A stretch of DNA of 64,000 bases from Polynucleobacter sp. GTDB taxonomy: Bacteria > Pseudomonadota > Gammaproteobacteria > Burkholderiales > Burkholderiaceae_D. A program made the translations under genes and the position numbers. The notes under the pieces were generated by a model. The model was not told the origin of the DNA and searched no databases. It was given only the letters and a program-made list of their open reading frames with translations. Within the stretch, counting starts at the first letter, position 1. The number at the start of each line of letters is the position of its first letter. The stretch is taken from positions 16,184 to 80,183 of the forward strand of contig JAIPCX010000015.1 of the NCBI GenBank assembly GCA_021737945.1, given 5' to 3'. Below, one piece after another: positions 32,484 through 41,865 of the stretch.

Positions 32484-32587
32484 AAGTTTATTCATTTCAT
32501 TGTTTCCAAATGTAATGGACCCTTTCAAAAACAATCTCCTCCGCTATGTTTGAGTGGCTGACCAACTCACCCTTGACCGGAGGCCAC

Positions 32588-33364
32588 ATGACTATCCAAT
32601 CCCTACCCCTTACATTAGCTAGCCTTACCTTAGCTATGTTTAGTGGATTTTCAAGCAGCGCAAACGCACAATCGCAAGAAATGGCACGCGTACTATCAAG
32701 CATCCCTGTCGTGACGCAAGTCAGCGTACCTAGGCAGGTATGCGGCGAAACACAAGTCATTACCTCCTCACCTAAATCTGGGGCCGGCGCTGTCATGGGT
32801 GCCATTGCAGGAGGCGCCATCGGTAACAACATGGGTGGCGGCTCAGGTCGCGCATTAGCCACCGCCGCCGGAGTGATTGGTGGCGCTATTTTTGGGGACA
32901 GTATTGAAGGCGCACCGCCTCCCGTCGCACGCCAAGTCACGAGCTGCACCCACCAAATTAGCTTTGAAAATCGTGTGACTGCTTACAACGTGGTTTATGA
33001 ATACGGCGGCAAGCAATACAGCATTCAGCTTCCCAACGACCCGGGTCCATATCTGCCGGTACAAGTCACTCCATCGGTAGTCGCTGCGCCACCTATGACT
33101 AGCACTACCATCGTTACATCAACACCTGTGATCACAGGCCCCATGGTTGTCACGTCGAGCGCTGCACCGCCTTTGTATGCTCCACTGCCTGTGTATGCGC
33201 CACCATTGTATGCACCACCCATGTATGCACCACGCATGGTTGGCCCATCCTTTTATACTGCGCCTGCAGCATCTTTCCACTTTGGACACAGACAGCATGG
33301 ACACTATGGACAACACCGACATGGGCACCACCGATATGAGCATCAAGGCAGGCACTGGCAATAG
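32588..33364 (+). CDS. Glycine-zipper 2TM domain envelope protein with His-rich tail
   Basis: The start at ATG 32588 has GGAGG at 4-nt spacing and opens into a signal peptide (MTIQSLPLTLASLTLAMFSGFSSSANA); the track start 14 codons earlier lacks this. The 258-aa product has a glycine-zipper region (GAGAVMGAIAGGAIGNNMGG, then GVIGGAIFG) as in 17-kDa/Rickettsia-antigen-like outer-membrane proteins. A Cys-containing beta domain follows, then a low-complexity stretch of YAPP-type repeats. The C-terminus is extremely His-rich (GHRQHGHYGQHRHGHH). Metal binding by the tail is a guess. Confidence 0.82.
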   Translation: MTIQSLPLTLASLTLAMFSGFSSSANAQSQEMARVLSSIPVVTQVSVPRQVCGETQVITSSPKSGAGAVMGAIAGGAIGNNMGGGSGRALATAAGVIGGAIFGDSIEGAPPPVARQVTSCTHQISFENRVTAYNVVYEYGGKQYSIQLPNDPGPYLPVQVTPSVVAAPPMTSTTIVTSTPVITGPMVVTSSAAPPLYAPLPVYAPPLYAPPMYAPRMVGPSFYTAPAASFHFGHRQHGHYGQHRHGHHRYEHQGRHWQ

Positions 33365-33499
33365 CCATGAATGTCGTGCAAACGATTTATTCGCTAACAA
33401 GTACCCTTATACTTGATGAGTTGGCGTTCGATGGATTGACTATAATCGCCTTCGTCAACAATCCGCTCGCATATCGGGCAGTATCCGGACATAATAAAA

Positions 33500-34369
33500 A
33501 TGAAAAAAAATATCGGGGTGATTGGTGCAGGTTCCATGGGCATGGCCATGGCATTAAATCTGCAAAAAAAAGGATTCTATGTCGCCATTCGCGATATTCG
33601 AACTGACGTCGAAACCAAAGCTAGAACGCACGGATTAGACGTTGCAAACAGCCCAGCATCGCTTGCCGAAAAAGCTGAGTTCATCATCATCTCTGTCGTT
33701 AACGCCGCTCAGGCACATCAAGTACTGTTTGATAAGGAGGGTGTAACGAGTATCTCTGCAGCAGGCAAAACGATATTACTTACACCCACCATCGCGCCGG
33801 AAGATACCGAAGCCATCAGCAAACAATTACTCGCCCATGGATACAGCGTGCTAGATGCGCCGGTATCAGGCGGCCCAGTGCGCGCACAAGCAGGCACCAT
33901 GAGCCTCATGCTGGCCGGTGATAGCGACGTGATTGCGCAAAATTCATCCGTACTGGAAGCACTGTCGGATCGCATTTTTAAACTAGGGCCACGTCTGGGT
34001 GACGGAGCTCGCTACAAACTAGTCAACAATCTAGTGGCAGGCATGAACCTGATAGCGGCCTCTGAAGCGGTGGCGCTGGGTCAAAAACTCGGGCTAGACA
34101 CGAACAAGCTCGTCGCCTTGATGAGTGCCTCGAGCGGCCAGTCAATGATGTTGGACGATCGTTTGCCACGCGCACTAGCCAATGATTATTCGCCCCACGC
34201 CTACGCCTACATCCTGACTAAAGACGTCGCACTCGGATTAAGCATGGCCGAATCGGCGGGTAGTCATTTGCCCATGGCTGAGCATGCGCTAGAAATTTTT
34301 AAAGCCACGCTCGCACGCGGGTATGACGAACTCGATGATTCTGCAGTGCTAAAAACCTTACTCGACTAA
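33500..34369 (+). CDS. NAD-dependent beta-hydroxyacid dehydrogenase family protein
   Basis: This 289-aa protein belongs to the same superfamily as the 31340..32233 product but is clearly a different branch. The Rossmann motif is GVIGAGSMGMAMALNLQKKG. The substrate loop is LDAPVSGGPVRAQAG, and the lysine region is GARYKLVNNLVAGMNL. The MGMAMA variant recalls L-threonate/3-hydroxyacid dehydrogenases used in sugar-acid catabolism, but I cannot fix the substrate. It lies about 100 bp upstream of a TakP-like receptor gene, which may import the substrate or a related acid. Confidence 0.85.
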   Translation: MKKNIGVIGAGSMGMAMALNLQKKGFYVAIRDIRTDVETKARTHGLDVANSPASLAEKAEFIIISVVNAAQAHQVLFDKEGVTSISAAGKTILLTPTIAPEDTEAISKQLLAHGYSVLDAPVSGGPVRAQAGTMSLMLAGDSDVIAQNSSVLEALSDRIFKLGPRLGDGARYKLVNNLVAGMNLIAASEAVALGQKLGLDTNKLVALMSASSGQSMMLDDRLPRALANDYSPHAYAYILTKDVALGLSMAESAGSHLPMAEHALEIFKATLARGYDELDDSAVLKTLLD

Positions 34370-34470
34370 AATAGCTCTGTTGCCGTTCAGCAAGGCGTCC
34401 ATAGAGCACCCATTTCTGGCGCAAAAACTTCATAACGAAACACCCCACCATAACAATACGGGAGACAAGC

Positions 34471-35568
34471 ATGGAAAGACGTAAATTTATCAAGGCCGCC
34501 AGCGGCGCAGCGGCAGTGGCACTCGCAGCACCCGCCATGGCTGCAGACCTGCCCACCATCAACTGGCGCCTTGCGTCCAGCTTTCCTAAATCACTCGACA
34601 CGCTGTTTGGCGGTGTTGAGTTTTTTGCCAAGCGCGTAGGCGAACTCACGGGCGGTAAATTCACCATTCGCACCTTCCCTGCCGGTGAACTGGTGCCAGG
34701 ACTTCAAGTGCTTGATGCCGTTCAAAACGGTACCGTTGAAATGGGCCACACCGCACTGTATTTCTATTTTGGTAAAGATCCTTCATTTACTTTTGAAACG
34801 TGCGGCCCTTTTGGCCTCAGCTCACGCCAACAAATGGCGTGGTATCACGCAGGCGGTGGCCGCGAGTTGTATCAAGACTTCTTAAAAACTTATGGTATCG
34901 CCAGCAGCCTGCCTTGCGGTAATACGGGCTGTCAGATGGGCGGATGGTTCCGCAAAGAGATTAAAAGCGTTGAAGATCTGAACGGACTCAAAATGCGCGT
35001 TGGCGGTTTCGCAGGTCGCATTCTGCAAAAACTGGGCGTCGTTCCTCAACAAATCGCCGCTGGCGATATTTATCCTGCATTAGAAAAAGGCACGATTGAC
35101 GCCGCTGAATTCGTTGGCCCCTACGACGATGAAAAACTCGGCTTTGATCGCGTAGCGCCCTACTACTACACACCAGGCTGGTGGGAAACGGGCTCCCATA
35201 TTTCGGTTATCACGGGCACTAAACAGTGGGAAAGCCTGCCCGCACAATATAAAGCGGCTGTCACAGCAGCAGCCTATGAAGCCCATGTCCATGTACAAGC
35301 TACTTACGACGTGAATAATCCACAAGCACTCGCCCGTTTGTTAAAGCGCGGCGTAAAACTGCGCGCTTTCCCACAGGGTGTGATGGATGCATCGTTTAAA
35401 GCCGCCAAAGAAGTCATGGATGCGGAAGCAGCAAAAAATGCGAATTTCAAAAAAATCTACGAGCACTATAAGAAATTCCAGGCTCAGCAAAATCAGTGGT
35501 ACTCCGTTGCAGAGTCACGCATGCAAAACTACCTGCTGAATGCCACTTCAGGCGGCAACAAAAGCTAA
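34471..35568 (+). CDS. TRAP transporter substrate-binding protein, TakP-like (second copy)
   Basis: This 365-aa periplasmic receptor starts MERRKFIKAASGA, a twin-arginine signal, with cleavage near AMAAD. It has the same family blocks as the 22104..23186 product: NWRLASSFPKSLDTLFGG, GNTGCQMGGWFRKEI, MRVGGFAGRILQKLGVVP and GPYDDEKLGFDRVAP. A strong GGGAG Shine-Dalgarno precedes the ATG. No dctQ or dctM gene is adjacent, and a terminator follows directly. It may share the dctQM permease at 19.7-22.0 kb or use one elsewhere. The ligand is predicted to be a 2-oxo acid. Confidence 0.9.
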   Translation: MERRKFIKAASGAAAVALAAPAMAADLPTINWRLASSFPKSLDTLFGGVEFFAKRVGELTGGKFTIRTFPAGELVPGLQVLDAVQNGTVEMGHTALYFYFGKDPSFTFETCGPFGLSSRQQMAWYHAGGGRELYQDFLKTYGIASSLPCGNTGCQMGGWFRKEIKSVEDLNGLKMRVGGFAGRILQKLGVVPQQIAAGDIYPALEKGTIDAAEFVGPYDDEKLGFDRVAPYYYTPGWWETGSHISVITGTKQWESLPAQYKAAVTAAAYEAHVHVQATYDVNNPQALARLLKRGVKLRAFPQGVMDASFKAAKEVMDAEAAKNANFKKIYEHYKKFQAQQNQWYSVAESRMQNYLLNATSGGNKS

Positions 35569-35597
35569 TTCAATGAGCATTTGAAAGCATGACACTG

Positions 35598-35640
35598 AGG
35601 CCCGGAAATTGATTCGATGTTTACCGGGCCTGAGTTTTTT
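35598..35640 (+). terminator. Rho-independent terminator after the second TakP-like gene
   Basis: AGGCCCGG/CCGGGCCT forms an 8-bp stem with an 18-base loop, followed by GAG and six Ts. Confidence 0.8.
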
Positions 35641-35667
35641 GATCCCCTTATTTTCACGGAAAAATAA

Positions 35668-36402
35668 ATGCGCCTCAAAGGAAAAACTGCGCTAGTGACA
35701 GCCTCAGGTCAAGGCATAGGATACGCCAGCGTGATGGCGATGGTGGCTGAAGGTGCCACCGTCTGGGCCACCGATATCAATCCCACATTACTCGAGCGAT
35801 TTAAGGGTCATGCCACTATCCATACTCATGTATTGGATGTCATGGATAAAGCAGCAATCAAAGCACTGACTGCAAAAATCCCTACGATCGATGTCTTGTT
35901 CAACTGCGCAGGTTTCGTTCATGCAGGCACCGTACTGGAAGCGACGGATGACGACTGGAACTTAGCCTTTGATTTAAATGTGCGTTCGCAATTCTGGATG
36001 ATTCAAGCGATTCTTCCCGGCATGCTCGCCAAGAAAAAAGGCAGCATCATCAACATGGCCAGCATTGCATCGAGTATTCGCGGCCTACCCAACCGATTTG
36101 TGTATGGCGCGACTAAAGCTGCCGTAGTGGGTCTGACTAAAGCCGTCGCTGCAGATTATGTAACGCAAGGGATACGCTGCAATGCCGTTTGTCCAGGCAC
36201 CGTGGATACACCGTCGCTGCAAGATCGCATTAATGCCTTTGCCGATCCTACGGAAGCACGTAAACAATTTATCGCCCGCCAACCGATGGGCCGACTAGCT
36301 ACCGCAGAGGAAATTGCACCTGTCGTCGTTTTTTTAGCGTCCGATGATTCCACCTTCAGTACCGGAAATCTCTACTCAGTCGACGGTGGAATGACGATTT
36401 GA
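35668..36402 (+). CDS. SDR family dehydrogenase, DHRS6 / 2-keto-3-deoxy-L-fuconate dehydrogenase-like
   Basis: This 244-aa classical short-chain dehydrogenase has the cofactor motif TASGQGIG with ATDIN at the end of beta-2, an Asp typical of NAD preference. It also has NCAGFVHAGTVLEA, the catalytic YGATK and CPGTVDTPSLQDRI. The overall run is strikingly like human DHRS6/BDH2, which has been described as a cytosolic 3-hydroxybutyrate dehydrogenase and later as a 4-oxo-L-proline reductase. Bacterial relatives oxidise 2-keto-3-deoxy-L-fuconate. The substrate here is unresolved. It is separated from the receptor gene by a terminator. Confidence 0.85.
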   Translation: MRLKGKTALVTASGQGIGYASVMAMVAEGATVWATDINPTLLERFKGHATIHTHVLDVMDKAAIKALTAKIPTIDVLFNCAGFVHAGTVLEATDDDWNLAFDLNVRSQFWMIQAILPGMLAKKKGSIINMASIASSIRGLPNRFVYGATKAAVVGLTKAVAADYVTQGIRCNAVCPGTVDTPSLQDRINAFADPTEARKQFIARQPMGRLATAEEIAPVVVFLASDDSTFSTGNLYSVDGGMTI

Positions 36403-36464
36403 TGCATGCGATTTAATGCATGCGATTTGATACGTTCGTTTAGCAACCACACCATCTCTACGCA

Positions 36465-36510
36465 ATAAAAAAGAGCTGAGGGAACATCGTTCCGCTCAGC
36501 TCTTTTGTTA
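36465..36510. terminator. Strong bidirectional terminator
   Basis: AAGAGCTGAG...CTCAGCTCTT gives 10 bp, and an inner GGAAC/GTTCC adds 5 bp around an ATC loop. It is flanked by AATAAAAAA and TTTTGTTA. It sits between the convergent SDR and ABC receptor genes. Confidence 0.93.
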
Positions 36511-36530
36511 GCTCTTTTATTTAGTAAGGC

Positions 36531-37745
36531 TTACTTCCAAAGCGCGCACTTTGTTTCAGCTTTAGTTAGAAACGCCTGCTCACCAGGAATCACTTGTACC
36601 TGCTTGTAGTAATCCCACTCGCCTTTTGATTCGGCTGGTGTTTTTACCTGCATCAAAAACATGTCGTGCACCATACGACCATCAGGACGGACCACACCAT
36701 TTTTAGCAAAAAAGTCATTCACTTTCGTAGTCTTCATTTTTGCCATGACCTTATCGCCATCATCCGTACCAATGGCTTTTACCGCATTCAAATAAAAGGT
36801 CGCTGCAGAATAATTTGCAGCCTGCACCATGGATGGAGCTTTCTTAATTTTTGCCATGTATTTCTTAGACCAAGCACGGGTCTCGTCGTTTTGATCCCAG
36901 TACCAGCCATCGGTCAGATACATACCCTGCGTCACGTTCAGTCCCAAGGAATGAATATCACTAACGAAAACCAGCATGCCAGCCATTTTCATTTTTTTCG
37001 TCAAACCAAACTCGTTCGCTGCCTTGATAGAGTTCACTGTATCGCCACCTGCATTCGCGAGTCCAAGAACTTGCGCTTTCGATGCTTGCGCTTGCAATAG
37101 GAAAGACGAAAAATCTGAGGTTGCTAGGGGATGACGTACTGCACCCAAAACTTTTCCGCCACTCGCCTTAATCACATCTGATGCATCCTTTTCGAGCGAA
37201 ATACCAAAGACATAATCCGCCGTCAAAAAGAACCAATCCTTATCACCTTGTTTAACCAGTGCGCCACTAGTGCCGCGCGATAAAGACACCGTATCGTAAG
37301 CATAGTGAATCGTATAGGGAGTGCATTCCTCATTCGTTAGTCGGGAGGTGCCCGCACCAATGGCGATGAATGGCTTTTTCTTTTCTAAAGCTACTTTAGA
37401 CATCGCCAGCGCTGTGGCTGAATTCGAACCGCCGATCAACATATCTAGGCCTTGCTGATCAAACCATTCGCGCGCTTTACTCGCAGCGATATCGGCTTTG
37501 TTTTGATGATCTGCCGAGATAAATTCAATTTTTTTACCATTCAACATGCCGCCAAATTCAGCAATCGCCATCTTGATGGCTTCTGCGCCCGCTGGACCAT
37601 CAATGTCAGCATAAACACCCGACATGTCAGTAATGAAACCAATTTTGATCGTGTCATTAGAAATCTGAGCATTGGCACCCTGGGCAGCTGCCAACATGGC
37701 AACACACGACAGGCCCTTCAGCATGAATTTAATTTGTTTGTACAA
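36531..37745 (-). CDS. ABC transporter substrate-binding protein, LivK-like (type I periplasmic)
   Basis: This 404-aa receptor belongs to the branched-chain amino acid / amide / aromatic acid binding family. The start is TTG 37745, which has GGGAG at 6-nt spacing; the in-frame ATG at 37724 has no Shine-Dalgarno. The signal peptide is LKGLSCVAMLAAAQGANAQ. The mature protein has IKIGFITDMSGVYADIDGPAGAEAIKMA, and later DWFFLTADYVFG and SDFSSFLLQAQASKAQVLGLANAGGD, all typical of this family. No permease or ATPase genes are adjacent, so the cognate transporter and ligand are unknown. Confidence 0.9.
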   Translation of the reverse strand: MYKQIKFMLKGLSCVAMLAAAQGANAQISNDTIKIGFITDMSGVYADIDGPAGAEAIKMAIAEFGGMLNGKKIEFISADHQNKADIAASKAREWFDQQGLDMLIGGSNSATALAMSKVALEKKKPFIAIGAGTSRLTNEECTPYTIHYAYDTVSLSRGTSGALVKQGDKDWFFLTADYVFGISLEKDASDVIKASGGKVLGAVRHPLATSDFSSFLLQAQASKAQVLGLANAGGDTVNSIKAANEFGLTKKMKMAGMLVFVSDIHSLGLNVTQGMYLTDGWYWDQNDETRAWSKKYMAKIKKAPSMVQAANYSAATFYLNAVKAIGTDDGDKVMAKMKTTKVNDFFAKNGVVRPDGRMVHDMFLMQVKTPAESKGEWDYYKQVQVIPGEQAFLTKAETKCALWK

Positions 37746-37890
37746 GTTCAGCTCCCTAATTATTTAAATTGAAATTCTTTAGATGCAGTCGCAGCTCATC
37801 GCTTGCAATCACCTGATTATGCTTGGTGCGACAGTGTACAACCATCTTCAGCCGCACTATTTTAATGACAAGGCCTACAAAAAAATACAA

Positions 37891-37930
37891 TTTTTATATC
37901 GACCAATTTATTAGTTATATTTTTATATCG
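37891..37930. repeat. Direct repeat TTTTTATATCG in AT-rich leader
   Basis: TTTTTATATCG occurs at 37891-37901 and again at 37920-37930 (29-bp period) in a very AT-rich region between the ABC receptor gene and the GGDEF-EAL gene. It may be a regulator site or simply part of an AT-rich promoter. Confidence 0.5.
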
Positions 37931-38012
37931 TTATTTTAAATATCTCTTTATTAAATATTAGTTAAAATTCTCAATTTGTTTGAACATCTTTTTGCACGCG
38001 CCGGAGTCTGAA

Positions 38013-40696
38013 TTGCAAAAGAACCTACTTGCCCGCAACACCCTTAGGAAGCTTTTGGATTCGAGCCTGCAATTATGGGCCGTAGGCACCCTAATAGCCT
38101 TGTCGCTTTTGTGGCTTTCGATCATTACTGAGATTGATAGAGATCACCAACTGCTCATCAAACAAGGCGAAGCTGAAGCCGCTTCACTTGCCAGCAATTA
38201 CGCAAAGCAAATTGACTATCTTTTCCTACAAGTAGATCAACTCTCGGCTTTTATGTCTGCGACAGTTACGGGACCGAATCCAGCAAGCTCGTTGCAAAAG
38301 TTATTTAATACCTTGCCTAAAGAAAGCCCGATGAACCTACTGTATGTCGACGAAAAAGGAATTGTTCGCAGTTCCCGTCTAAGACCGCACTTAATGCGGA
38401 CGTGTCGCAGATGCCTTATTTTATTGGACACCGCGATTCAGAATCACTCAAATTAAAAATTCAAAAACCTGCAACGGGCGTTGGTTATCTCAGTGGCAAA
38501 ACCGTCATCCGTTTTAGCCGTCGCCTGCTCAAGGCAGACGGTAGCTTTGGTGGCGTGATTTCGATTGCCTTTCTGCAAGATGAACTAACGAATTTTATTA
38601 CTGGCAGCTCACTCGGGCCGAATGATGTCGTAGGCCTGAAATTTGGTAGCGGTGAATGGCTAAGTTTTAAGACTATCGCTAGCTCAACGCATGAGTCCCC
38701 AAAGCTTGAGCCTTTGTCTATTGGTACCAGTCACGATCTTGAATCGAATCTGCTAGTCAACAATAAGCTTAGCGTATTCAGCTCAGTCAGTTTGAATCAC
38801 TATCCCTTACTCACGTTTGTCAGCATCACGCATGACAACATCATGCAGCCTTACCAAGAAACCGAGCGCGCATACAAGTTAACACTCGCAGCTGGCACAG
38901 CACTTATTCTCATCACATGCATCATCGGTATCTGGTTTCAAATTAAACGTGATCAAGAAAAGAGTTACGCAGAAGGTATACAAAACACATTCCGCTTAGC
39001 GGTGGATGGAGCACAAGAAGAGCTATATATGCTTTCGCAATTTCTGAATCCAGCTGCTGGCCAAGTTGATTTTAAAATCGAAGATTGCAATGGGCAGGCT
39101 ATTCGGTTATCAGGAGTCAGGCGCTCGGATCTGGTTGGTGCTTCGATTAGCCAACTAATGAATGAGGCTAATTTTGACTTTACTCGCTTGTTTTTGCTCG
39201 GTGCAATGGCGAATGGATTTGCAGAGGCTGAAGTGGAATTGTACCGTCAGGGTGTGAAGCTAAAACGCTGGTATCACTGCCGCGCGGTGCGTGCCGATCT
39301 GGGCTTAGCGGTCACCTTACGCGATATTCATGAAGTCAAAGAAAAAGAGCAGCAACTTCAAGCATTGGCGATGACGGACTCGTTAACTCAGCTGCCGAAT
39401 CGCCACTGGATGAATCAACAACTGCCTGAGATCATCCGACAAACTACTTCATCGAACCAAAAATTCGGAGTGATGTTTATTGACCTAGATAATTTTAAAA
39501 ATATTAATGACACACTAGGGCACCAAGAAGGTGATCAGTGCCTGATTGACATAGCAAAAGCATTGCGTGGATCCATACGCAAACAAGATCACGTGATCCG
39601 ACTGGGCGGTGATGAATTTATGGTTCTTCTGCTACACATAGAAGATACGAATACGATTGAAGAAATTGCCTCTCATCTTTTAATAAGTCTACGTTCTGCT
39701 GGTGAAGGCAGTGAGTGGACAACCATGCGCACTCGCGCTTCTATTGGTGGTGCCATTTTCCCGGATGATGCGACGACCGCTGAAGCGCTCATTCAAGCCG
39801 CCGACATTGCTATGTACGATGCCAAGCGTGCCGGTAAAGATCGTTTCACGCGCTACACCAGCGCCATGCACGATCAATTAAGCGATCGCGTCACGTTGGA
39901 AACGGCATTACAACAAGCGGTCCCTGATAATCAGCTTATGTTGTATCTGCAGCCACGCGTTGATGCATTCAATGGCTACCTTTGCGGCTTTGAGGCTCTG
40001 TTGCGCTGGCAGCATCCAGTCATGGGGCTAATTTCACCGGACCGATTTATACCCGTAGCCGAAGAAACCAATTTGATTATGGACATCGGCAACTGGGTTG
40101 CTAACAGCACCTGCGAATTAATTGCCCGTTGGGTGACTGAAGGACGATCTATTCAGCCTATTTCTATCAATGTCTCTGCCAAGCAATTAAGATGTAGTGG
40201 ATTTCGTAAAGCGCTAGCACGCAGCATGCAACGATATGGCATATCGTCATCCCAGATAGCAATTGAATTGACCGAATCGTCCATGGTCGGCGATGACAAA
40301 ACGACGCAAGAAGAACTACGCATGCTGGAAGGTATGGGCTTGAAACTGATGATTGATGATTTTGGAACCGGTTATTCCTCGTTGTCCCATCTACAAAAAT
40401 TGAACGTCGACGTATTGAAGATTGATAAATCGTTCGTTCAAGCACTCTCTTCACAAGATCAAAGTGAACCGCTTTGTCAGGCCATGATACAAATCGGTAA
40501 AACCTTGGGTATGGCCGTAGTGGCCGAGGGAGTAGAGACGGAAGAGCAGCTAGTCGCGCTGCAAGCGATGGGTTGTGATGAGATACAGGGCTTCTTAATC
40601 GCAGCACCCTTGCCGATACCAGAAGCTGAAGCGTTATTAACTCATGGTCCCTTCTTCAAGCCCTTGTCGACTTCGAACAGGCTGAACGCTGCTTAA
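38013..40696 (+). pseudogene. GGDEF-EAL membrane sensor protein split by a one-base frameshift
   Basis: Two ORFs (37980..38456 and 38402..40696) make one gene if a base is restored near 38376-38380. The first part supplies a membrane segment (LWAVGTLIALSLLWLSII) and the start of a periplasmic sensor domain. The second gives the rest of the sensor, a second membrane helix (LTLAAGTALILITCIIGIWF), a PAS-like region, GGDEF (RLGGDEFMVLL, with inhibitory-site RKQD five residues upstream) and EAL (CGFEALLRWQHP, DDFGTGYSSL, AEGVETEEQ). Both c-di-GMP domains look intact. Likely start is TTG 38013 with GGAG. Mutation, assembly error or real frameshifting cannot be told apart here. A paralog lies at the window end. 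Confidence 0.85.
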
Positions 40697-40702
40697 TGCA
40701 AA

Positions 40703-40927
40703 TTAAGTTAATAATTGTCGATGGCTAGTGATCGCTTCACGCACGATGTCACTAAACTCTTCTGTATTTTTTTGGTCGAGGCCTTCTAAAATTGCTCGTC
40801 GCATACGCGGCTCCCAGAAGCGCTTGATATGCGAGGCGATATCTTCCAGCGCTTGAGTGCGATCAGGCATACTCTCGAAAAATTCACCAATCTGATTCGC
40901 CATTCTGATCAGGTTGTTTACGTCCAT
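40703..40927 (-). CDS. fdsD: NAD-dependent formate dehydrogenase delta subunit
   Basis: This is a small accessory subunit of soluble FDS-type formate dehydrogenase. ATG 40927 (AAGGTG Shine-Dalgarno) gives 74 aa starting MDVNNLIRMANQIGEFFESMPDR, the typical FdsD opening, with IKRFWEPRMRRAIL in the middle. The longer track ORF begins upstream without support. It is last in the operon after fdhD. Its stop nearly meets the stop of the GGDEF-EAL gene on the other strand. Confidence 0.92.
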   Translation of the reverse strand: MDVNNLIRMANQIGEFFESMPDRTQALEDIASHIKRFWEPRMRRAILEGLDQKNTEEFSDIVREAITSHRQLLT

Positions 40928-40983
40928 AGTCGCACCTTTTGCTTTCGCGTTGTTAGTTCGCATTGCTAGTTCGATTTTATAAT

Positions 40984-41820
40984 TCAATCGCTTCGCACTC
41001 GGTCGGCATGCGTATAGATCACGTAACTACGATCTCGCATAAAACCTATCAGAGTCACTCCAGCTCGTTCGGCCAATTCCACCGCAAAACTCGTCGGTGC
41101 TGAGATGGCCGCAATCACACCTACATTCATGATGGCGGCTTTTTGTACCATTTCATAACTAGCGCGGCTAGTGATGAGCAAGACACCCTCAGAGAAATCC
41201 TGCTGCTGCTCTGCCATAACACCAATCAATTTATCGAGCGCATTATGGCGTCCAACATCTTCACGCACCAATGTAACCTGACCCTGCGCTGTCATCCAAG
41301 CAGCAGCATGGGTCGCACCACTATGCATTTGCAGTGGCTGTAAATTTTGCATGGCGTGCATGCCATTCACAATCGCCGCTTCAGTAAAGTGATGACGATG
41401 CGACACTGCTGTTGTGCAGCGAGTGACTTGCTCAAGTGATTCGGTTCCACACAAACCACAGCCAGTTCGTCCTGCTAAATTTCGCCGCCGCTGTTTCAAC
41501 AACATGAAACGCTCAGCGGCAATCTCTACGTGCACTAACCAACCTGCTTCCGTGGATTCAACTTCGCAGGTATACAACTCCGAAGCCTGCTGAATGATGC
41601 CTTCCGAAAGCGAAAAGCCCAGCGCAAAATTTTCCAAATCAGCCGGTGAGGCCAACATCACAACGTGGGAAATACCGTTGTATTCCAGCGCCACCGGCAC
41701 TTCAACGGCAATCAAATCGTTCGTGATTGTTTGCTCGCCATCACGAACCCGCAACACCGATACCTGCTTTAGCGACTCGGCGCTGTTCGTGAGTTCATGC
41801 GCTAACGCAGGATCAGCCAT
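40984..41820 (-). CDS. fdhD: Formate dehydrogenase accessory sulfurtransferase FdhD
   Basis: FdhD transfers sulfur from IscS to the molybdenum cofactor and is required for formate dehydrogenase activity. The 278-aa product has the functional C121-x-x-C124 pair in RTGCGLCGTESL, the segment NFALGFSLSEGII, and the C-terminal LVREDVGRHNALDKLIG followed by SRASYEMVQKAAIM. It lies between fdsA and fdsD in the formate dehydrogenase operon, which is its usual place. Confidence 0.96.
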   Translation of the reverse strand: MADPALAHELTNSAESLKQVSVLRVRDGEQTITNDLIAVEVPVALEYNGISHVVMLASPADLENFALGFSLSEGIIQQASELYTCEVESTEAGWLVHVEIAAERFMLLKQRRRNLAGRTGCGLCGTESLEQVTRCTTAVSHRHHFTEAAIVNGMHAMQNLQPLQMHSGATHAAAWMTAQGQVTLVREDVGRHNALDKLIGVMAEQQQDFSEGVLLITSRASYEMVQKAAIMNVGVIAAISAPTSFAVELAERAGVTLIGFMRDRSYVIYTHADRVRSD

Positions 41821-41865
41821 AGCTCGATGAATTCACAAACAAACGATTAACGAACTTTATGATGT

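Noticed and set aside
38350-38362. Programmed -1 frameshifting at GAC-GAA-AAA-GGA in the GGDEF-EAL gene
   Set aside because: The heptamer does not fit X-XXY-YYZ, and the alignment with the paralog puts the break about 20 bases later, which fits a simple base loss better.
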